This document shows positions 49,939 to 58,886 of a DNA stretch of 64,000 nucleotides, one piece after another. This stretch comes from Vibrio cortegadensis (GTDB taxonomy: Bacteria > Pseudomonadota > Gammaproteobacteria > Enterobacterales > Vibrionaceae). The notes under the pieces are model-generated. The model was not told the origin of the DNA. It saw only the letters and a list, made by a program, of their open reading frames with translations, and made no database searches. The first letter of the stretch is position 1, and each line of letters begins with the position of its first letter. The position numbers and the translations under genes were made by a program. The DNA lies in contig NZ_AP025472.1 of NCBI RefSeq assembly GCF_024347395.1, positions 3,052,093-3,116,092 on the forward strand. Reading direction: 5' to 3'.

Positions 49939-50409
49939 TTAAAGTTTTGCAGTAATGTTGTCAAGAATATCTTTGTGCGCATCTTTATCGATTGTACGCT
50001 CAAGGATTTTCTCAGCACCAGCTACAGCCAGAGTTGCAACTTGTTTACGAAGCTCATCACGAGCGCGGTTACGTTCAGCTTCAAGTTCTGCTTCAGCTAG
50101 TGCTAGGATTTTCTGGCGTTCTGCCTGAGCTTCCTCGCGTGCTTCGTCAACAATTTGAGCTTTACGCTTATTCGCTTGATCGATTACTTCAGTTGCAGTG
50201 CGTTTCGCTTCTTTCATTTGGTCAGAAGCGTTGGCTTGTGCTAAATCTAAGTCTTTTGCAGCGCGTTCAGCAGCTACAAGACCGTCAGCAATTTTTTTCT
50301 GACGTTCTTCAATTGCTTGCATGATTGGCGGCCATACATATTTCATGCAGAACGCTACAAACATTGCAAAAGCAATTGCTTGACCTAGCAGAGTTGCGTT
50401 TATATTCAC
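49939..50409 (-). CDS. atpF: F1Fo ATP synthase b subunit AtpF
   Basis: Subunit b forms the peripheral stalk as a dimer. The 156-residue protein has a single N-terminal membrane helix (about 5-25, LLGQAIAFAMFVAFCMKYV). A long charged coiled-coil (about 35-130) rich in Ala, Glu, Lys and Arg follows, with a short delta-binding C-terminus. It sits between atpE and atpH. Confidence 0.96.
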   Translation of the reverse strand: MNINATLLGQAIAFAMFVAFCMKYVWPPIMQAIEERQKKIADGLVAAERAAKDLDLAQANASDQMKEAKRTATEVIDQANKRKAQIVDEAREEAQAERQKILALAEAELEAERNRARDELRKQVATLAVAGAEKILERTIDKDAHKDILDNITAKL

Positions 50410-50466
50410 AACAGCTACCCCTCGTTAAGTATCAACTACAAAAATTTAATTAACGTAAATCGTTAA

Positions 50467-50724
50467 TTAGCCTGCTAGTTGACCAACAAATGGGTTAGCA
50501 AACGTGAATAGTAGAGCGATTACGATACCGATCATTGGAACCGCATCAAGCAGACCAGCGATGATGAACATCTTAACTTGCAGCATAGGAGCCATTTCTG
50601 GTTGACGAGCAGCACCTTCAAGGAATTTACCACCTAGAAGTGCGAAACCAATCGCAGTACCAAGAGAAGCAAGACCGACGATGATACCCACGGCGATTGC
50701 TGAAAAGCTCAGTAAAGTTTCCAT
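50467..50724 (-). CDS. atpE: F1Fo ATP synthase c subunit AtpE
   Basis: Subunit c builds the proton-driven membrane ring. The 85-residue protein is two membrane helices joined by the polar loop RQPE (40-43). The ion-carrying carboxylate is Asp60 in AGLLDAVPMIG. I see no Gln/Glu/Ser signature of the Na+-binding type, so proton coupling is inferred. I chose the ATG at 50724 (METLLSFSAIAVG); an upstream TTG (50736) overlaps the ribosome site GGAGAT. Confidence 0.96.
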   Translation of the reverse strand: METLLSFSAIAVGIIVGLASLGTAIGFALLGGKFLEGAARQPEMAPMLQVKMFIIAGLLDAVPMIGIVIALLFTFANPFVGQLAG

Positions 50725-50778
50725 TACTATCTCCAATTTATAGTTGTTGGCTTAATGCCTAAATAAAAGCTTAAAAAA

Positions 50779-51591
50779 TTAATGATCGTGGTCTTCGTGT
50801 GCCATTGACAGATAAACAATTGTCAACATCATGAATACGAATGCCTGAATCAGGATTACCAAAATATGGAAGATTGCCCACGGAAGTGAACCCATCCATT
50901 GTAGCCACCATGGTAGCATTGCTGCACAAAGAATAAATACAACCTCACCAGCGAACATGTTACCGAATAAACGCATACCAAGAGAAAGAGGTTTAGCTAA
51001 AAGCGATACCACTTCAATTAGAAGGTTAAACGGAATCATAGACCAGTGATTAAATGGATGTAACGCTAATTCTTTTGCGAAGCCACCCAGGCCTTTCACT
51101 TTGATGCTGTAGTAGATCATCAGAGCAAAAACACCCAGAGCCATAGCCATGGTGATATTTACATCAGCAGAAGGAACCACTTTTAAGTAAGGGATGCCTA
51201 GCCAATGTTGTGCTGGGTAAGGTAAGAAATCAATTGGAACTAAATCCATGATGTTCATTAATAATACCCAACAAAAGATAGTCAGTGCCAGCGGAGCTAT
51301 AAGTGGGTTGCGTCCATGGAAAGTATCTTTGACGTTTTGGTCAACGAACTCTATTACCATTTCAACGGCACACTGTAGCTTACCTGGTACACCTACTGTT
51401 GCTTTCTTAGCGACAGAATGGAAAATCCAAAGGAAAATCAGTCCTGTAAACACAGAAAAAAACAGGCTATCGATATGTACGTTCCAGAAGCTTGCTTCAT
51501 CCGCTACCAAACCCAATTTCGCAAGCGATAGGTTTGATAAGTGGTGGGCAATATATCCGGATTGTGTTAGCGCTTCACCTGGCGCAGCCAT
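50779..51591 (-). CDS. atpB: F1Fo ATP synthase a subunit AtpB
   Basis: Subunit a provides the two proton half-channels beside the c-ring. The 270-residue protein has five or six membrane segments. The essential arginine is in the SLGMRLFGNMFAGE stretch, and conserved residues follow in the last helix (LVILIQAFVFMMLTIVY). It is 8 bp after atpI and 54 bp before atpE. Confidence 0.97.
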   Translation of the reverse strand: MAAPGEALTQSGYIAHHLSNLSLAKLGLVADEASFWNVHIDSLFFSVFTGLIFLWIFHSVAKKATVGVPGKLQCAVEMVIEFVDQNVKDTFHGRNPLIAPLALTIFCWVLLMNIMDLVPIDFLPYPAQHWLGIPYLKVVPSADVNITMAMALGVFALMIYYSIKVKGLGGFAKELALHPFNHWSMIPFNLLIEVVSLLAKPLSLGMRLFGNMFAGEVVFILCAAMLPWWLQWMGSLPWAIFHILVILIQAFVFMMLTIVYLSMAHEDHDH

Positions 51592-51599
51592 AACTCATC

Positions 51600-51989
51600 C
51601 TATTTTTTGTTGTTAATGAATAGCACTGGCGCAAAGATGTTAATCCCTAATGCCAGCAAATAGGTTAGTTTGAGGGGAACAAGTTCCACCTGCATATACA
51701 CGTAAGCAACAGAAAATAGTACAACCGTGATTAGGATTTTTAAGGCTTGTCCTGTATAGAAAGAGGCCGCGATGCGCTTGGCAGCACGAGCCCCACTAAA
51801 CATGAAAGCACACAACGCGAAAACCGCGTTAGCAATGACAAAAATACCACCACCAACAAGCGCTGAAAGGCCCCAATCAGCATTTACGGCTATAGCCATC
51901 CCTGCTGCCACTAACATAACCGCGCCAAACTCGATCATTAACAATTGCTTTGCAAGCTCTCGTCCTGGTCTCGCTAACGCAGCTACCAT
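51600..51989 (-). CDS. atpI: ATP synthase assembly protein AtpI
   Basis: AtpI is a small membrane protein that assists assembly of the c-ring and is the non-essential first gene of many atp operons. The 129-residue protein has four hydrophobic segments, including LLMIEFGAVMLVAAGMAIAV near the N-terminus. Sequence conservation is low in this family, so the name rests on size, membrane pattern and position. The operon promoter lies at 52056-52083. Confidence 0.9.
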   Translation of the reverse strand: MVAALARPGRELAKQLLMIEFGAVMLVAAGMAIAVNADWGLSALVGGGIFVIANAVFALCAFMFSGARAAKRIAASFYTGQALKILITVVLFSVAYVYMQVELVPLKLTYLLALGINIFAPVLFINNKK

Positions 51990-52055
51990 GTATTCGTACC
52001 TCTAATAATATCCACTATGCACCTCATACTGCTCAGTGCAGGGAATTTTCCGAAA

Positions 52056-52083
52056 ATTATACGGTGAGTCAAACTGATTGCAA
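52056..52083 (-). promoter_or_regulatory. atp operon promoter
   Basis: On the minus strand, -35 TTGCAA (52078-52083) and a consensus -10 TATAAT (52056-52061) have a 16-bp spacer. They lie about 65 bp upstream of atpI, in the gap after parB. Confidence 0.65.
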
Positions 52084-52180
52084 TAAAAACGCAGCAAAAA
52101 GTTACACTTTTGTTTACAAACCGACAACTTTCGAATGAAATTTCATTTTTTACATAATTGACCTAAATCAATTATCTCAT

Positions 52181-53062
52181 TTAGCTATGTAGCTTGGCAA
52201 TAAGTTGCTCTAATTTGTGAGGTTCATCAATACTAATCGTTATTTTTGACTTACCGTTGACAGAGCGAACTACCGACACTTTTGAGCCAAGAATATCACT
52301 TAAGCTCTGTGACATTTGCTTAGCATCTTCATCTTCAGGTTGGTTTTTACCTTCAACCTTTGGAGATAAACATTTTTTAACCAATTGCTCTGTCTGGCGA
52401 ACGGTTAATTGTTTCGCTGCTACATTCTGCGCAACCTCAACTTGCTGTTCACCTTCTAAAGCAAGAAGCGCTCTAGCATGCCCCATTTCTAGCTGTTTAG
52501 TTAAAACTAAACCTTTTACGTCATCATGGAGCTGATTTAGACGTAATAAGTTACTGACTGTCGTTCTAGACTTGCCAATAACTTCAGCAACTTGTTGATG
52601 TGTTAAAGAAAACTCATTCTGTAACCGCTCTAAAGCTTGAGCTTCTTCCATAACGTTAAGATCTTCACGCTGTATATTTTCAATCAACGCCATTGCAATC
52701 GCAGCTCGATCTTTTACATTTTTCACCAAACATGGGACTTGTTTTAGCCCTGCTTGCTTAGCTGCTCTCCAACGTCTTTCACCCGCGATAATTTCAAACT
52801 GACCTTGCTCAATCTGACGGACAATGATCGGTTGAATAATGCCTTGTGACTGAATAGAAGCCGCAAGCTCTTGCAACGCTTCTGGTTCCATATCTTTACG
52901 AGGTTGATACACACCAGCTCTTAAGCTATTAGTCGATAAATCTTTTAACTCACCTTCAGAAGAGAGCGATTGACTATGTGAGGCCACTTGCTGTTTCTCA
53001 CGAGCTAATGAACTGGTTGCAAGTAAAGCATCCAATCCTTTTCCTAAACCACGCTTAGACAT
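52181..53062 (-). CDS. parB: Chromosome partitioning protein ParB
   Basis: ParB binds parS sites near the origin, spreads on DNA as a CTP-dependent clamp, and works with ParA to segregate the chromosome. It has 293 residues. The N-terminal GERRWRAAK (CTP-binding ParB/Srx motif) is at about residues 93-101. A helix-turn-helix region includes SLTHQQVAEVIGKSRTTVSN. A C-terminal dimerisation part follows. I found no parS palindrome (TGTTTCACGTGAAACA type) in this window. It lies 24 bp after parA. Confidence 0.95.
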   Translation of the reverse strand: MSKRGLGKGLDALLATSSLAREKQQVASHSQSLSSEGELKDLSTNSLRAGVYQPRKDMEPEALQELAASIQSQGIIQPIIVRQIEQGQFEIIAGERRWRAAKQAGLKQVPCLVKNVKDRAAIAMALIENIQREDLNVMEEAQALERLQNEFSLTHQQVAEVIGKSRTTVSNLLRLNQLHDDVKGLVLTKQLEMGHARALLALEGEQQVEVAQNVAAKQLTVRQTEQLVKKCLSPKVEGKNQPEDEDAKQMSQSLSDILGSKVSVVRSVNGKSKITISIDEPHKLEQLIAKLHS

Positions 53063-53086
53063 TGAGTGAATTCCTTGGATTAAAGT

Positions 53087-53860
53087 TTATACTGGGACTT
53101 CTTCACGACGAAGCATTTCACCAGCCAAAGCTAAGTATGCTTTAGCCCCGGCAGAATACTTGTCGTAATACATAGCTGGTTTTCCATGACTTGGAGCTTC
53201 AGCTAAGCGAACGTTACGTGGAATCACTGTGCGATACACCTTGCTACCAAAGTGCTTCTTAAGCTGGTCGGAGACTTCGTTGGAGAGTCGGTTTCTCGGA
53301 TCGTACATAGTACGCAATAAACCTTCTATCTTTAGATTTTCATTCACGACTGCAGCCAGTTTGCTGATGGTATCCATTAACGCAGTTAAACCTTCTAACG
53401 CAAAATACTCACATTGCATTGGCACTAATACAGAATCCGCTGCTGCCATTGCGTTGATTGTAAGAAGATTTAAAGAGGGAGGACAATCAATAAAGATGAA
53501 ATCATAGTTATCACGAACCATAGATAGCGCATTTTTTAACCGAACTTCACGCGCAAAGACTTCCATTAGTTTAATTTCAGCCGCGGTTACATCTCCGTTT
53601 GCAGCAATGAGGTCATAGTTGCCATTCGTGCTGCGCTGTACCACTTCACTAAATGCAGTATCTTCGACCAATAAATCATAAGCAGTGGCATCAACTTGAT
53701 ATTTATCGATCCCACTCGCCATTGTGGCATTGCCTTGAGGATCAAGATCTATCACTAATATCTTACGCTTAGTGGCTGCCATTGAAGCGGCTAGGTTGAC
53801 ACAGGTTGTGGTTTTCCCCACTCCGCCTTTCTGATTAGCTATTGCTACGATTTTTCCCAC
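53087..53860 (-). CDS. parA: Chromosome partitioning ATPase ParA
   Basis: ParA is the deviant-Walker ATPase that moves ParB-parS complexes over the nucleoid. The 257-residue protein has KGGVGKTT at 11-18 with the signature lysine at 11. DLDPQGNAT (Walker A') and FIDCPPSLNLLT (Walker B) are also present. It has no N-terminal helix-turn-helix, as expected for a chromosomal Soj-type ParA. It is placed rsmG-parA-parB, 13 bp from rsmG, as in many bacteria near oriC. Confidence 0.96.
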   Translation of the reverse strand: MGKIVAIANQKGGVGKTTTCVNLAASMAATKRKILVIDLDPQGNATMASGIDKYQVDATAYDLLVEDTAFSEVVQRSTNGNYDLIAANGDVTAAEIKLMEVFAREVRLKNALSMVRDNYDFIFIDCPPSLNLLTINAMAAADSVLVPMQCEYFALEGLTALMDTISKLAAVVNENLKIEGLLRTMYDPRNRLSNEVSDQLKKHFGSKVYRTVIPRNVRLAEAPSHGKPAMYYDKYSAGAKAYLALAGEMLRREEVPV

Positions 53861-53873
53861 GATTGCCTCGCTG

Positions 53874-54506
53874 TTATCCCTTACGCGATAAGATTACCAG
53901 ATGACGCTCACCTTCAAGCTCTGGAACCTGTAAAGCTTTGACATCTGTCACGGTACACCATTCTGGAATATGCTCAATTTCGTTTTCAGATAATTGACCT
54001 TTTAGCGCCATAAATACACCAGTATTATCTTTTGGTAAGTGATGACACCATTCCACCATATCCGTCATTGAAGCAAATGCACGGCTGAGTACACCATCAA
54101 ATTTATCTTCAGGTTGATACTCTTCTACGCGACTTTGAATAGGCGTCACATTTTTGATGCCTAATTCGTGGGTAGCCTGTTTAATAAAACGAATTCGCTT
54201 ACCTAAACTGTCTAATAAGACAAAGTCACAATCTGGATTCATGATTGCAAGTGGTACGCCAGGTAAGCCAGGCCCAGTACCAACGTCAATAAAACGCTTT
54301 CCATGTAAGTATGTACTTACAATAATACTGTCTAAAATATGTTTAATCAGCATTTCCATAGGATCGCGAACCGAGGTGAGGTTGTAAGCTTTATTCCACT
54401 TATTCAACATCTCCACATAACCGACGAGTTGTTCACGCTGATTCTCATTCACTTCTAAATCAGTTTGAGCTAATAATTGGTCTAGTTTTATACGTAATAC
54501 GCTCAT
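53874..54506 (-). CDS. rsmG: 16S rRNA m7G527 methyltransferase RsmG (GidB)
   Basis: RsmG methylates N7 of G527 in 16S rRNA; its loss gives low-level streptomycin resistance in other species. The 210-residue protein has a Rossmann methyltransferase fold with FIDVGTGPGLPGVPLA (SAM-binding region, about 70-85). VLLDSLGKRIRFIKQ and SRAFASM are further conserved stretches. Its start overlaps the mnmG stop by 1 bp. Confidence 0.96.
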   Translation of the reverse strand: MSVLRIKLDQLLAQTDLEVNENQREQLVGYVEMLNKWNKAYNLTSVRDPMEMLIKHILDSIIVSTYLHGKRFIDVGTGPGLPGVPLAIMNPDCDFVLLDSLGKRIRFIKQATHELGIKNVTPIQSRVEEYQPEDKFDGVLSRAFASMTDMVEWCHHLPKDNTGVFMALKGQLSENEIEHIPEWCTVTDVKALQVPELEGERHLVILSRKG

Positions 54507-56401
54507 TAAGCTTGCTCGCCTTTTTTCAGTAAACCTTGTTTTTTCAGATGCACCAATAAAATAGAAATGGCCGCTGGAGTGATACCAGAGATACGCGATG
54601 CAATACCTAATGTTTCCGGCTTGGCCGTGGTCAATTTCACTACGACCTCATTTGATAGCCCTTTCACTTCACTGTAATCAAGATCGATTGGCAGTTTAGT
54701 GTTCTCGTGGCGTAATGATTTGTCGATTTCATCTTGCTGACGCTGAATATAACCTTCGTATTTCACCATTATCTCAACTTGCTCTGCGGCTTGTTGATCT
54801 TCAAGGGCTGGAGCAAACATATCCAAACCAGTCAGCAGTGGGTAGGTGATCTCTGGACGACGTAAAAGATCTTCACCACTCGCTTCGCGTGACATTGGTG
54901 TCTTCAATAATGCGTTAAGATCCGCGATACCTTCAGATTTTGGGTTCATCCATAGATCTTTTAATCGTTGGCGCTCTTGCTCAATATTTTCAACTTTTTG
55001 GTTGAATCGAGCCCAGCGAGCATCATCAATAAGACCAAGCTCATGCGCTTTTTCTGTCAAACGTAAATCAGCATTGTCTTCACGAAGCAATAAGCGGTAT
55101 TCCGCACGTGAAGTAAACATACGGTAAGGTTCTTTCGTGCCCATTGTCGATAAATCATCGATCAACACGCCCATATAGGCTTGATCACGTCTTGGGCTCC
55201 ATGACTCTTTACCTTGTGTATACAAGCTTGCGTTTAGTCCGGCCATTAAGCCTTGAGCTGCCGCTTCTTCATAGCCTGTTGTGCCGTTGATTTGGCCAGC
55301 AAAGAATAATCCACCAATAAATTTCGTTTCGTAGCTCTGTTTTAAATCTCTAGGATCAAAGAAATCATATTCAATCGCGTAACCTGGACGAACAATATGT
55401 GCATTTTCAAAACCTTTCATTGAACGAACAATTTGAACTTGTACATCAAAAGGTAAGCTTGTTGAAATACCGTTAGGGTACAACTCATGAGTCGTGAGTC
55501 CTTCAGGCTCAATGAAGATTTGGTGGCTATTTTTGTCAGCAAAACGCATCACTTTATCTTCAATTGATGGGCAATATCTAGGTCCAATACCTTCGATAAC
55601 ACCAGCATACATTGGGCTGCGATCTAAATTAGCACGTATTACATCATGCGTTTTTTCATTGGTATGCGTGATAAAGCATGGAATTTGGCGAGGTTGTTGG
55701 CTGCGTGATCCCATGAAAGAAAATACAGGCGTTGGGTTATCACCATGCTGAGCTTCAAGTACGGAAAAATCAACGCTACGGGCATCAATGCGTGGTGGTG
55801 TACCTGTTTTGAGACGATCGACTCGGAATGGTAACTCACGTAAACGATCTGCTAGTGCGATTGACGGAGGATCTCCTGCTCGCCCTCCCGCAGAGCTTTC
55901 CATTCCGATATGAATTTTTCCGCCAAGGAAAGTACCAACCGTTAACACTACGGCTTTGGCATGGAATTTTAGTCCCATTTGAGTAACGACACCTACGACA
56001 TGATCATTTTCAACAATGAGATCATCGACTGATTGTTGAAACAGAGTTAGGTTTGGTGTGTTTTCAAGAGCATGGCGTACATAACTTTTGTACAGAGCTC
56101 GATCAGCTTGAGCACGAGTTGCTCTTACTGCAGGACCTTTTGATGCATTCAAAGTTCTAAATTGAATACCTGCGTGATCGATAGCTTGTGCCATCAATCC
56201 ACCCATAGCATCGACTTCTTTGACAAGATGACCTTTACCGATACCACCAATTGCCGGATTACAAGACATTTGTCCTAACGTGTCGATGTTATGAGTAAGC
56301 AAGAGTGTACTTTGTCCAGTACGGGCTGATGCGAGTGCGGCTTCCGTTCCTGCATGACCGCCACCAACAACAATGACGTCAAATTTTTCGTGATAAAGCA
56401 T
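54506..56401 (-). CDS. mnmG: tRNA uridine 5-carboxymethylaminomethyl enzyme MnmG (GidA)
   Basis: MnmG works with MnmE to build cmnm5U34 on tRNAs using FAD and 5,10-methylene-THF. The 631-residue protein begins with the FAD loop VVVGGGHAGTEAA. It includes GTFLGGKIHIGM and the C-terminal tRNA- and MnmE-binding helices. It is the first gene left of oriC and transcribes away from it, as gidA does in E. coli. Transcription of gidA influences origin activity there. mnmE, its partner, lies on the other side of oriC. Confidence 0.97.
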   Translation of the reverse strand: MLYHEKFDVIVVGGGHAGTEAALASARTGQSTLLLTHNIDTLGQMSCNPAIGGIGKGHLVKEVDAMGGLMAQAIDHAGIQFRTLNASKGPAVRATRAQADRALYKSYVRHALENTPNLTLFQQSVDDLIVENDHVVGVVTQMGLKFHAKAVVLTVGTFLGGKIHIGMESSAGGRAGDPPSIALADRLRELPFRVDRLKTGTPPRIDARSVDFSVLEAQHGDNPTPVFSFMGSRSQQPRQIPCFITHTNEKTHDVIRANLDRSPMYAGVIEGIGPRYCPSIEDKVMRFADKNSHQIFIEPEGLTTHELYPNGISTSLPFDVQVQIVRSMKGFENAHIVRPGYAIEYDFFDPRDLKQSYETKFIGGLFFAGQINGTTGYEEAAAQGLMAGLNASLYTQGKESWSPRRDQAYMGVLIDDLSTMGTKEPYRMFTSRAEYRLLLREDNADLRLTEKAHELGLIDDARWARFNQKVENIEQERQRLKDLWMNPKSEGIADLNALLKTPMSREASGEDLLRRPEITYPLLTGLDMFAPALEDQQAAEQVEIMVKYEGYIQRQQDEIDKSLRHENTKLPIDLDYSEVKGLSNEVVVKLTTAKPETLGIASRISGITPAAISILLVHLKKQGLLKKGEQA

Positions 56402-56500
56402 GGACCGACCTCAGGTATAAAAACGATTTAATGGACAGAGAAAATGGAGCGTTATTCTACCTTTTTTCCATGGACTAGAGAATCGCTTTTAGCTTTTTTT

Positions 56501-56827
56501 GATCAAAGCTCCTTTCCTTAATATATATAAGATCTTTATAGAGATCTTTTATTAGATCTATTATTAGGATCGAGTGTTCCTGTGGATAAGTGGAAAATGA
56601 TCAACAAGATCATTGATCTTTTGTGGATCAAAAGGTGTGATCTAGTTTGGATCAACCGGAGGATTAGCTGGGATCAAAATGGCTACTTATACACAGGGGG
56701 ATCCAAGCATATAAGTTATCATTGGGATAACTATAGGTTTAACACTGGAAATGAGCTATGTTATCCACAAGTGATTTGTTTGTTTTTTGAGCAAACAGTT
56801 TTGTGAAATTAGAGAAAGTTATTCACA
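56501..56827. other. Chromosomal replication origin oriC
   Basis: This gene-free region between mnmG and mioC has all the usual elements. The AT-rich unwinding part (56521-56567) has three successive 12- to 13-mers each beginning GATCT (56531, 56543, 56555). Two perfect DnaA boxes (TTATCCACA) lie at 56581-56589 (minus) and 56761-56769 (plus). Near-consensus boxes lie at 56622-56630 (minus), 56687-56695 (TTATACACA, plus) and 56819-56827 (TTATTCACA, plus). There are 13 GATC sites in 56501-56703, giving strong Dam/SeqA potential. Neighbours match the E. coli and Vibrio chromosome I origin. Confidence 0.93.
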
Positions 56828-56848
56828 AATTTAAAATTAGGCATAAAA

Positions 56849-56870
56849 AAAGGCGGTAGACACCGCCTTT
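56849..56870 (-). terminator. mioC terminator at the edge of oriC
   Basis: A 9-bp stem (aaaggcggt / accgccttt) with a 4-nt loop has, on the minus strand, a run of seven T after it. It ends mioC transcription about 20 bp before the outermost DnaA box. Confidence 0.85.
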
Positions 56871-56888
56871 ATAGAGATAATTCTAGCT

Positions 56889-57323
56889 CTAAAACTGGTC
56901 AAAATGCTGGTTTAGCCACTCTTCTGCAGCGTCTTCTGGTACTGATTGGGATAAAATATCAATGGTAAAACAGTCACTGATCGAGGTTGTTCCTATCTCT
57001 TTTAAGAGTGAAAAAGCATGCAAACCTGCAGCACAAAAAGTGTCATAACTGGAGTCACCAATCGCAATGACAGCGAACTTAACGCCATCCATTTTCGGTG
57101 GATTTTTTTCTAATTCAGAGATAAACGGCTGGATATTATCTGGGTACGCGCCTGCACCGTGAGTCGATGTGATGACTAACCAAGTGCCACTATTAGGAAT
57201 AGAGCTTATTTGAGGTTGATTGTGGATGACTGTCTCTAGCCCTTTCTCTTGCAGAAGGTCACTTAAGTGATCTCCTACGTATTCGGCACCACCGAGAGTA
57301 CTGCCAGTAATGATATGAATCAT
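56889..57323 (-). CDS. mioC: Flavodoxin-like protein MioC
   Basis: MioC is an FMN-binding flavodoxin-like protein linked to biotin synthase activity in E. coli and known for its place beside oriC. The 144-residue protein has the phosphate-binding loop TGSTLGGAEYVGD (7-19) and the flavin-contact regions TSTHGAGAYPDN and VIAIGDSSYDTFC. It is transcribed toward oriC, but a terminator (56849-56870) lies between. Confidence 0.95.
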   Translation of the reverse strand: MIHIITGSTLGGAEYVGDHLSDLLQEKGLETVIHNQPQISSIPNSGTWLVITSTHGAGAYPDNIQPFISELEKNPPKMDGVKFAVIAIGDSSYDTFCAAGLHAFSLLKEIGTTSISDCFTIDILSQSVPEDAAEEWLNQHFDQF

Positions 57324-57340
57324 TATTTATTCCTTGTAAT

Positions 57341-57370
57341 AAAAAACGCGATGTCTATTAAATCGCGTTT
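57341..57370 (-). terminator. mnmE terminator
   Basis: A 9-bp stem (aaacgcgat / atcgcgttt) is followed, on the minus strand, by a T run. It lies in the 53-bp gap between mnmE and mioC. Confidence 0.8.
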
Positions 57371-57376
57371 AATGGT

Positions 57377-58738
57377 TTATTTTCCGATACAGAATGAAGA
57401 GAAGATTTTTCCGAGTAAATCATCGGAACTGAACTCACCTGTGATCTCATTTAGGTACTGTTGAGTGATGCGAAGCTCTTCTGCCAGAATTTCACCTGCC
57501 ATATACCCTTCTAGCTGCTGCTGGCCTATGTTTAAGTGCTCTGCTGCTCTCTCTAGCGCATCAAGATGGCGTCTACGAGCCATGAAGCCACCTTCGTTGC
57601 CACCAGCAAAGCCCATGCACTCTTTTAGGTGATTACGTAAAGCATCCACACCTTCTCCCGTTTTCGCTGACAGTCGAATAAGCGTCGGATCGTTTACGTG
57701 GCAAATACCAAGATCTTCGGTAGTTTGATCCGCTTTATTGCGGATCACTGTCATTCCAATATTGTTTGGTAGACGATCGACAAAATCAGGCCAAATTTCT
57801 TTAGGATCCGTCGCTTGCGTGGTTGTACTGTCAACCATAAATAGAACACGATCGGCTTGTTCTATCTCTTTCCATGCGCGTTCAATACCAATTTTTTCGA
57901 CTTCATCAGAAGCTTCTCGCAATCCAGCGGTATCAATAATGTGCAGCGGCATGCCATCGATATGAATGTGCTCACGTAATACATCTCGTGTTGTACCTGC
58001 AATATCTGTCACAATGGCGCTCTCTTTACCAGAAAGAGCATTCAGCAAACTTGATTTTCCCGCATTTGGGCGGCCAGCAATGACGACTTTCATGCCTTCA
58101 CGCATGATTGCACCTTGATTGGCCTCTTTGCGTACCGCTTCCAAATTATCGATGATGGCTTGTAAGTCACCGCTTACTTTTCCATCCGCTAGGAAGTCGA
58201 TCTCTTCTTCTGGAAAATCAATAGCAGCTTCTACGTAGATTCGTAGGTAGATGAGCGATTCAACAAGGGTATTGATGCGCTTTGAAAATTCACCTTGAAG
58301 CGATTGTAGTGCTGATTTTGCGGCTTCTTCTGAACTGGCGTCAATTAAGTCAGCAATGGCTTCTGCTTGAGTTAAGTCCATCTTGTCATTTAAGAAGGCG
58401 CGTTCAGAGAATTCTCCAGGCTTCGCTGCTCGTAATCCGGGGATCTCAAGAATGCGTTTGATTAGCATATCCATGACAACAGGACCGCCGTGGCCTTGCA
58501 GCTCTAAAACATCCTCTCCAGTAAAGGAGTGCGGGTTTGGAAAATAGAGTGCAATACCTTGATCGAGTTCGGTTCCATCTTGCCCTTTAAACGGAAGATA
58601 TTCAGCATAACGTGGCTTTAGCTCACGTCCGGTAACCTCTATCGCAACTTGGGTCGCTTTAGGACCTGATACTCGAATAATACCGACTCCGCCTCGCCCT
58701 AGGGCGGTAGCTTGAGCGACAATGGTGTCTGTAGTCAT
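57377..58738 (-). CDS. mnmE: tRNA modification GTPase MnmE (TrmE)
   Basis: MnmE is the GTPase partner of MnmG in the cmnm5U34 tRNA modification. At 453 residues it has the N-terminal tetrahydrofolate-binding domain (RVSGPKATQVA near the start), a helical middle domain and the inserted G domain. The G domain has GRPNAGKSS (P-loop), DIAGTTRD (switch I) and DTAGLRE (G3). The C-terminus is FCIGK, the conserved motif with the essential cysteine. It is transcribed toward oriC, 148 bp after yidC. Confidence 0.97.
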   Translation of the reverse strand: MTTDTIVAQATALGRGGVGIIRVSGPKATQVAIEVTGRELKPRYAEYLPFKGQDGTELDQGIALYFPNPHSFTGEDVLELQGHGGPVVMDMLIKRILEIPGLRAAKPGEFSERAFLNDKMDLTQAEAIADLIDASSEEAAKSALQSLQGEFSKRINTLVESLIYLRIYVEAAIDFPEEEIDFLADGKVSGDLQAIIDNLEAVRKEANQGAIMREGMKVVIAGRPNAGKSSLLNALSGKESAIVTDIAGTTRDVLREHIHIDGMPLHIIDTAGLREASDEVEKIGIERAWKEIEQADRVLFMVDSTTTQATDPKEIWPDFVDRLPNNIGMTVIRNKADQTTEDLGICHVNDPTLIRLSAKTGEGVDALRNHLKECMGFAGGNEGGFMARRRHLDALERAAEHLNIGQQQLEGYMAGEILAEELRITQQYLNEITGEFSSDDLLGKIFSSFCIGK

Positions 58739-58832
58739 AATGTGCCTACTTAAATTTAATACGGTTCAATGTGAATCATTAATGAGTAATATCATTAAAA
58801 TGTAATGAGTTGAATTGTAATCAGCGAAATAC

Positions 58833-58858
58833 AAAAAGGCGACCTTTTGGTCGCCTTT
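58833..58858 (-). terminator. yidC terminator
   Basis: A 10-bp stem (aaaggcgacc / ggtcgccttt) with a tttt loop has a T run on the minus strand. It ends the rpmH-rnpA-yidD-yidC transcript before mnmE. Confidence 0.85.
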
Positions 58859-58886
58859 CTCTATTTTTTTAGGTTACTACTAAATG

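Noticed and set aside
56582..56806. A 74-codon frame inside oriC
   Set aside because: It runs through DnaA boxes and GATC sites, is Trp/Ile-rich in composition and has no ribosome site. The region is explained as oriC.
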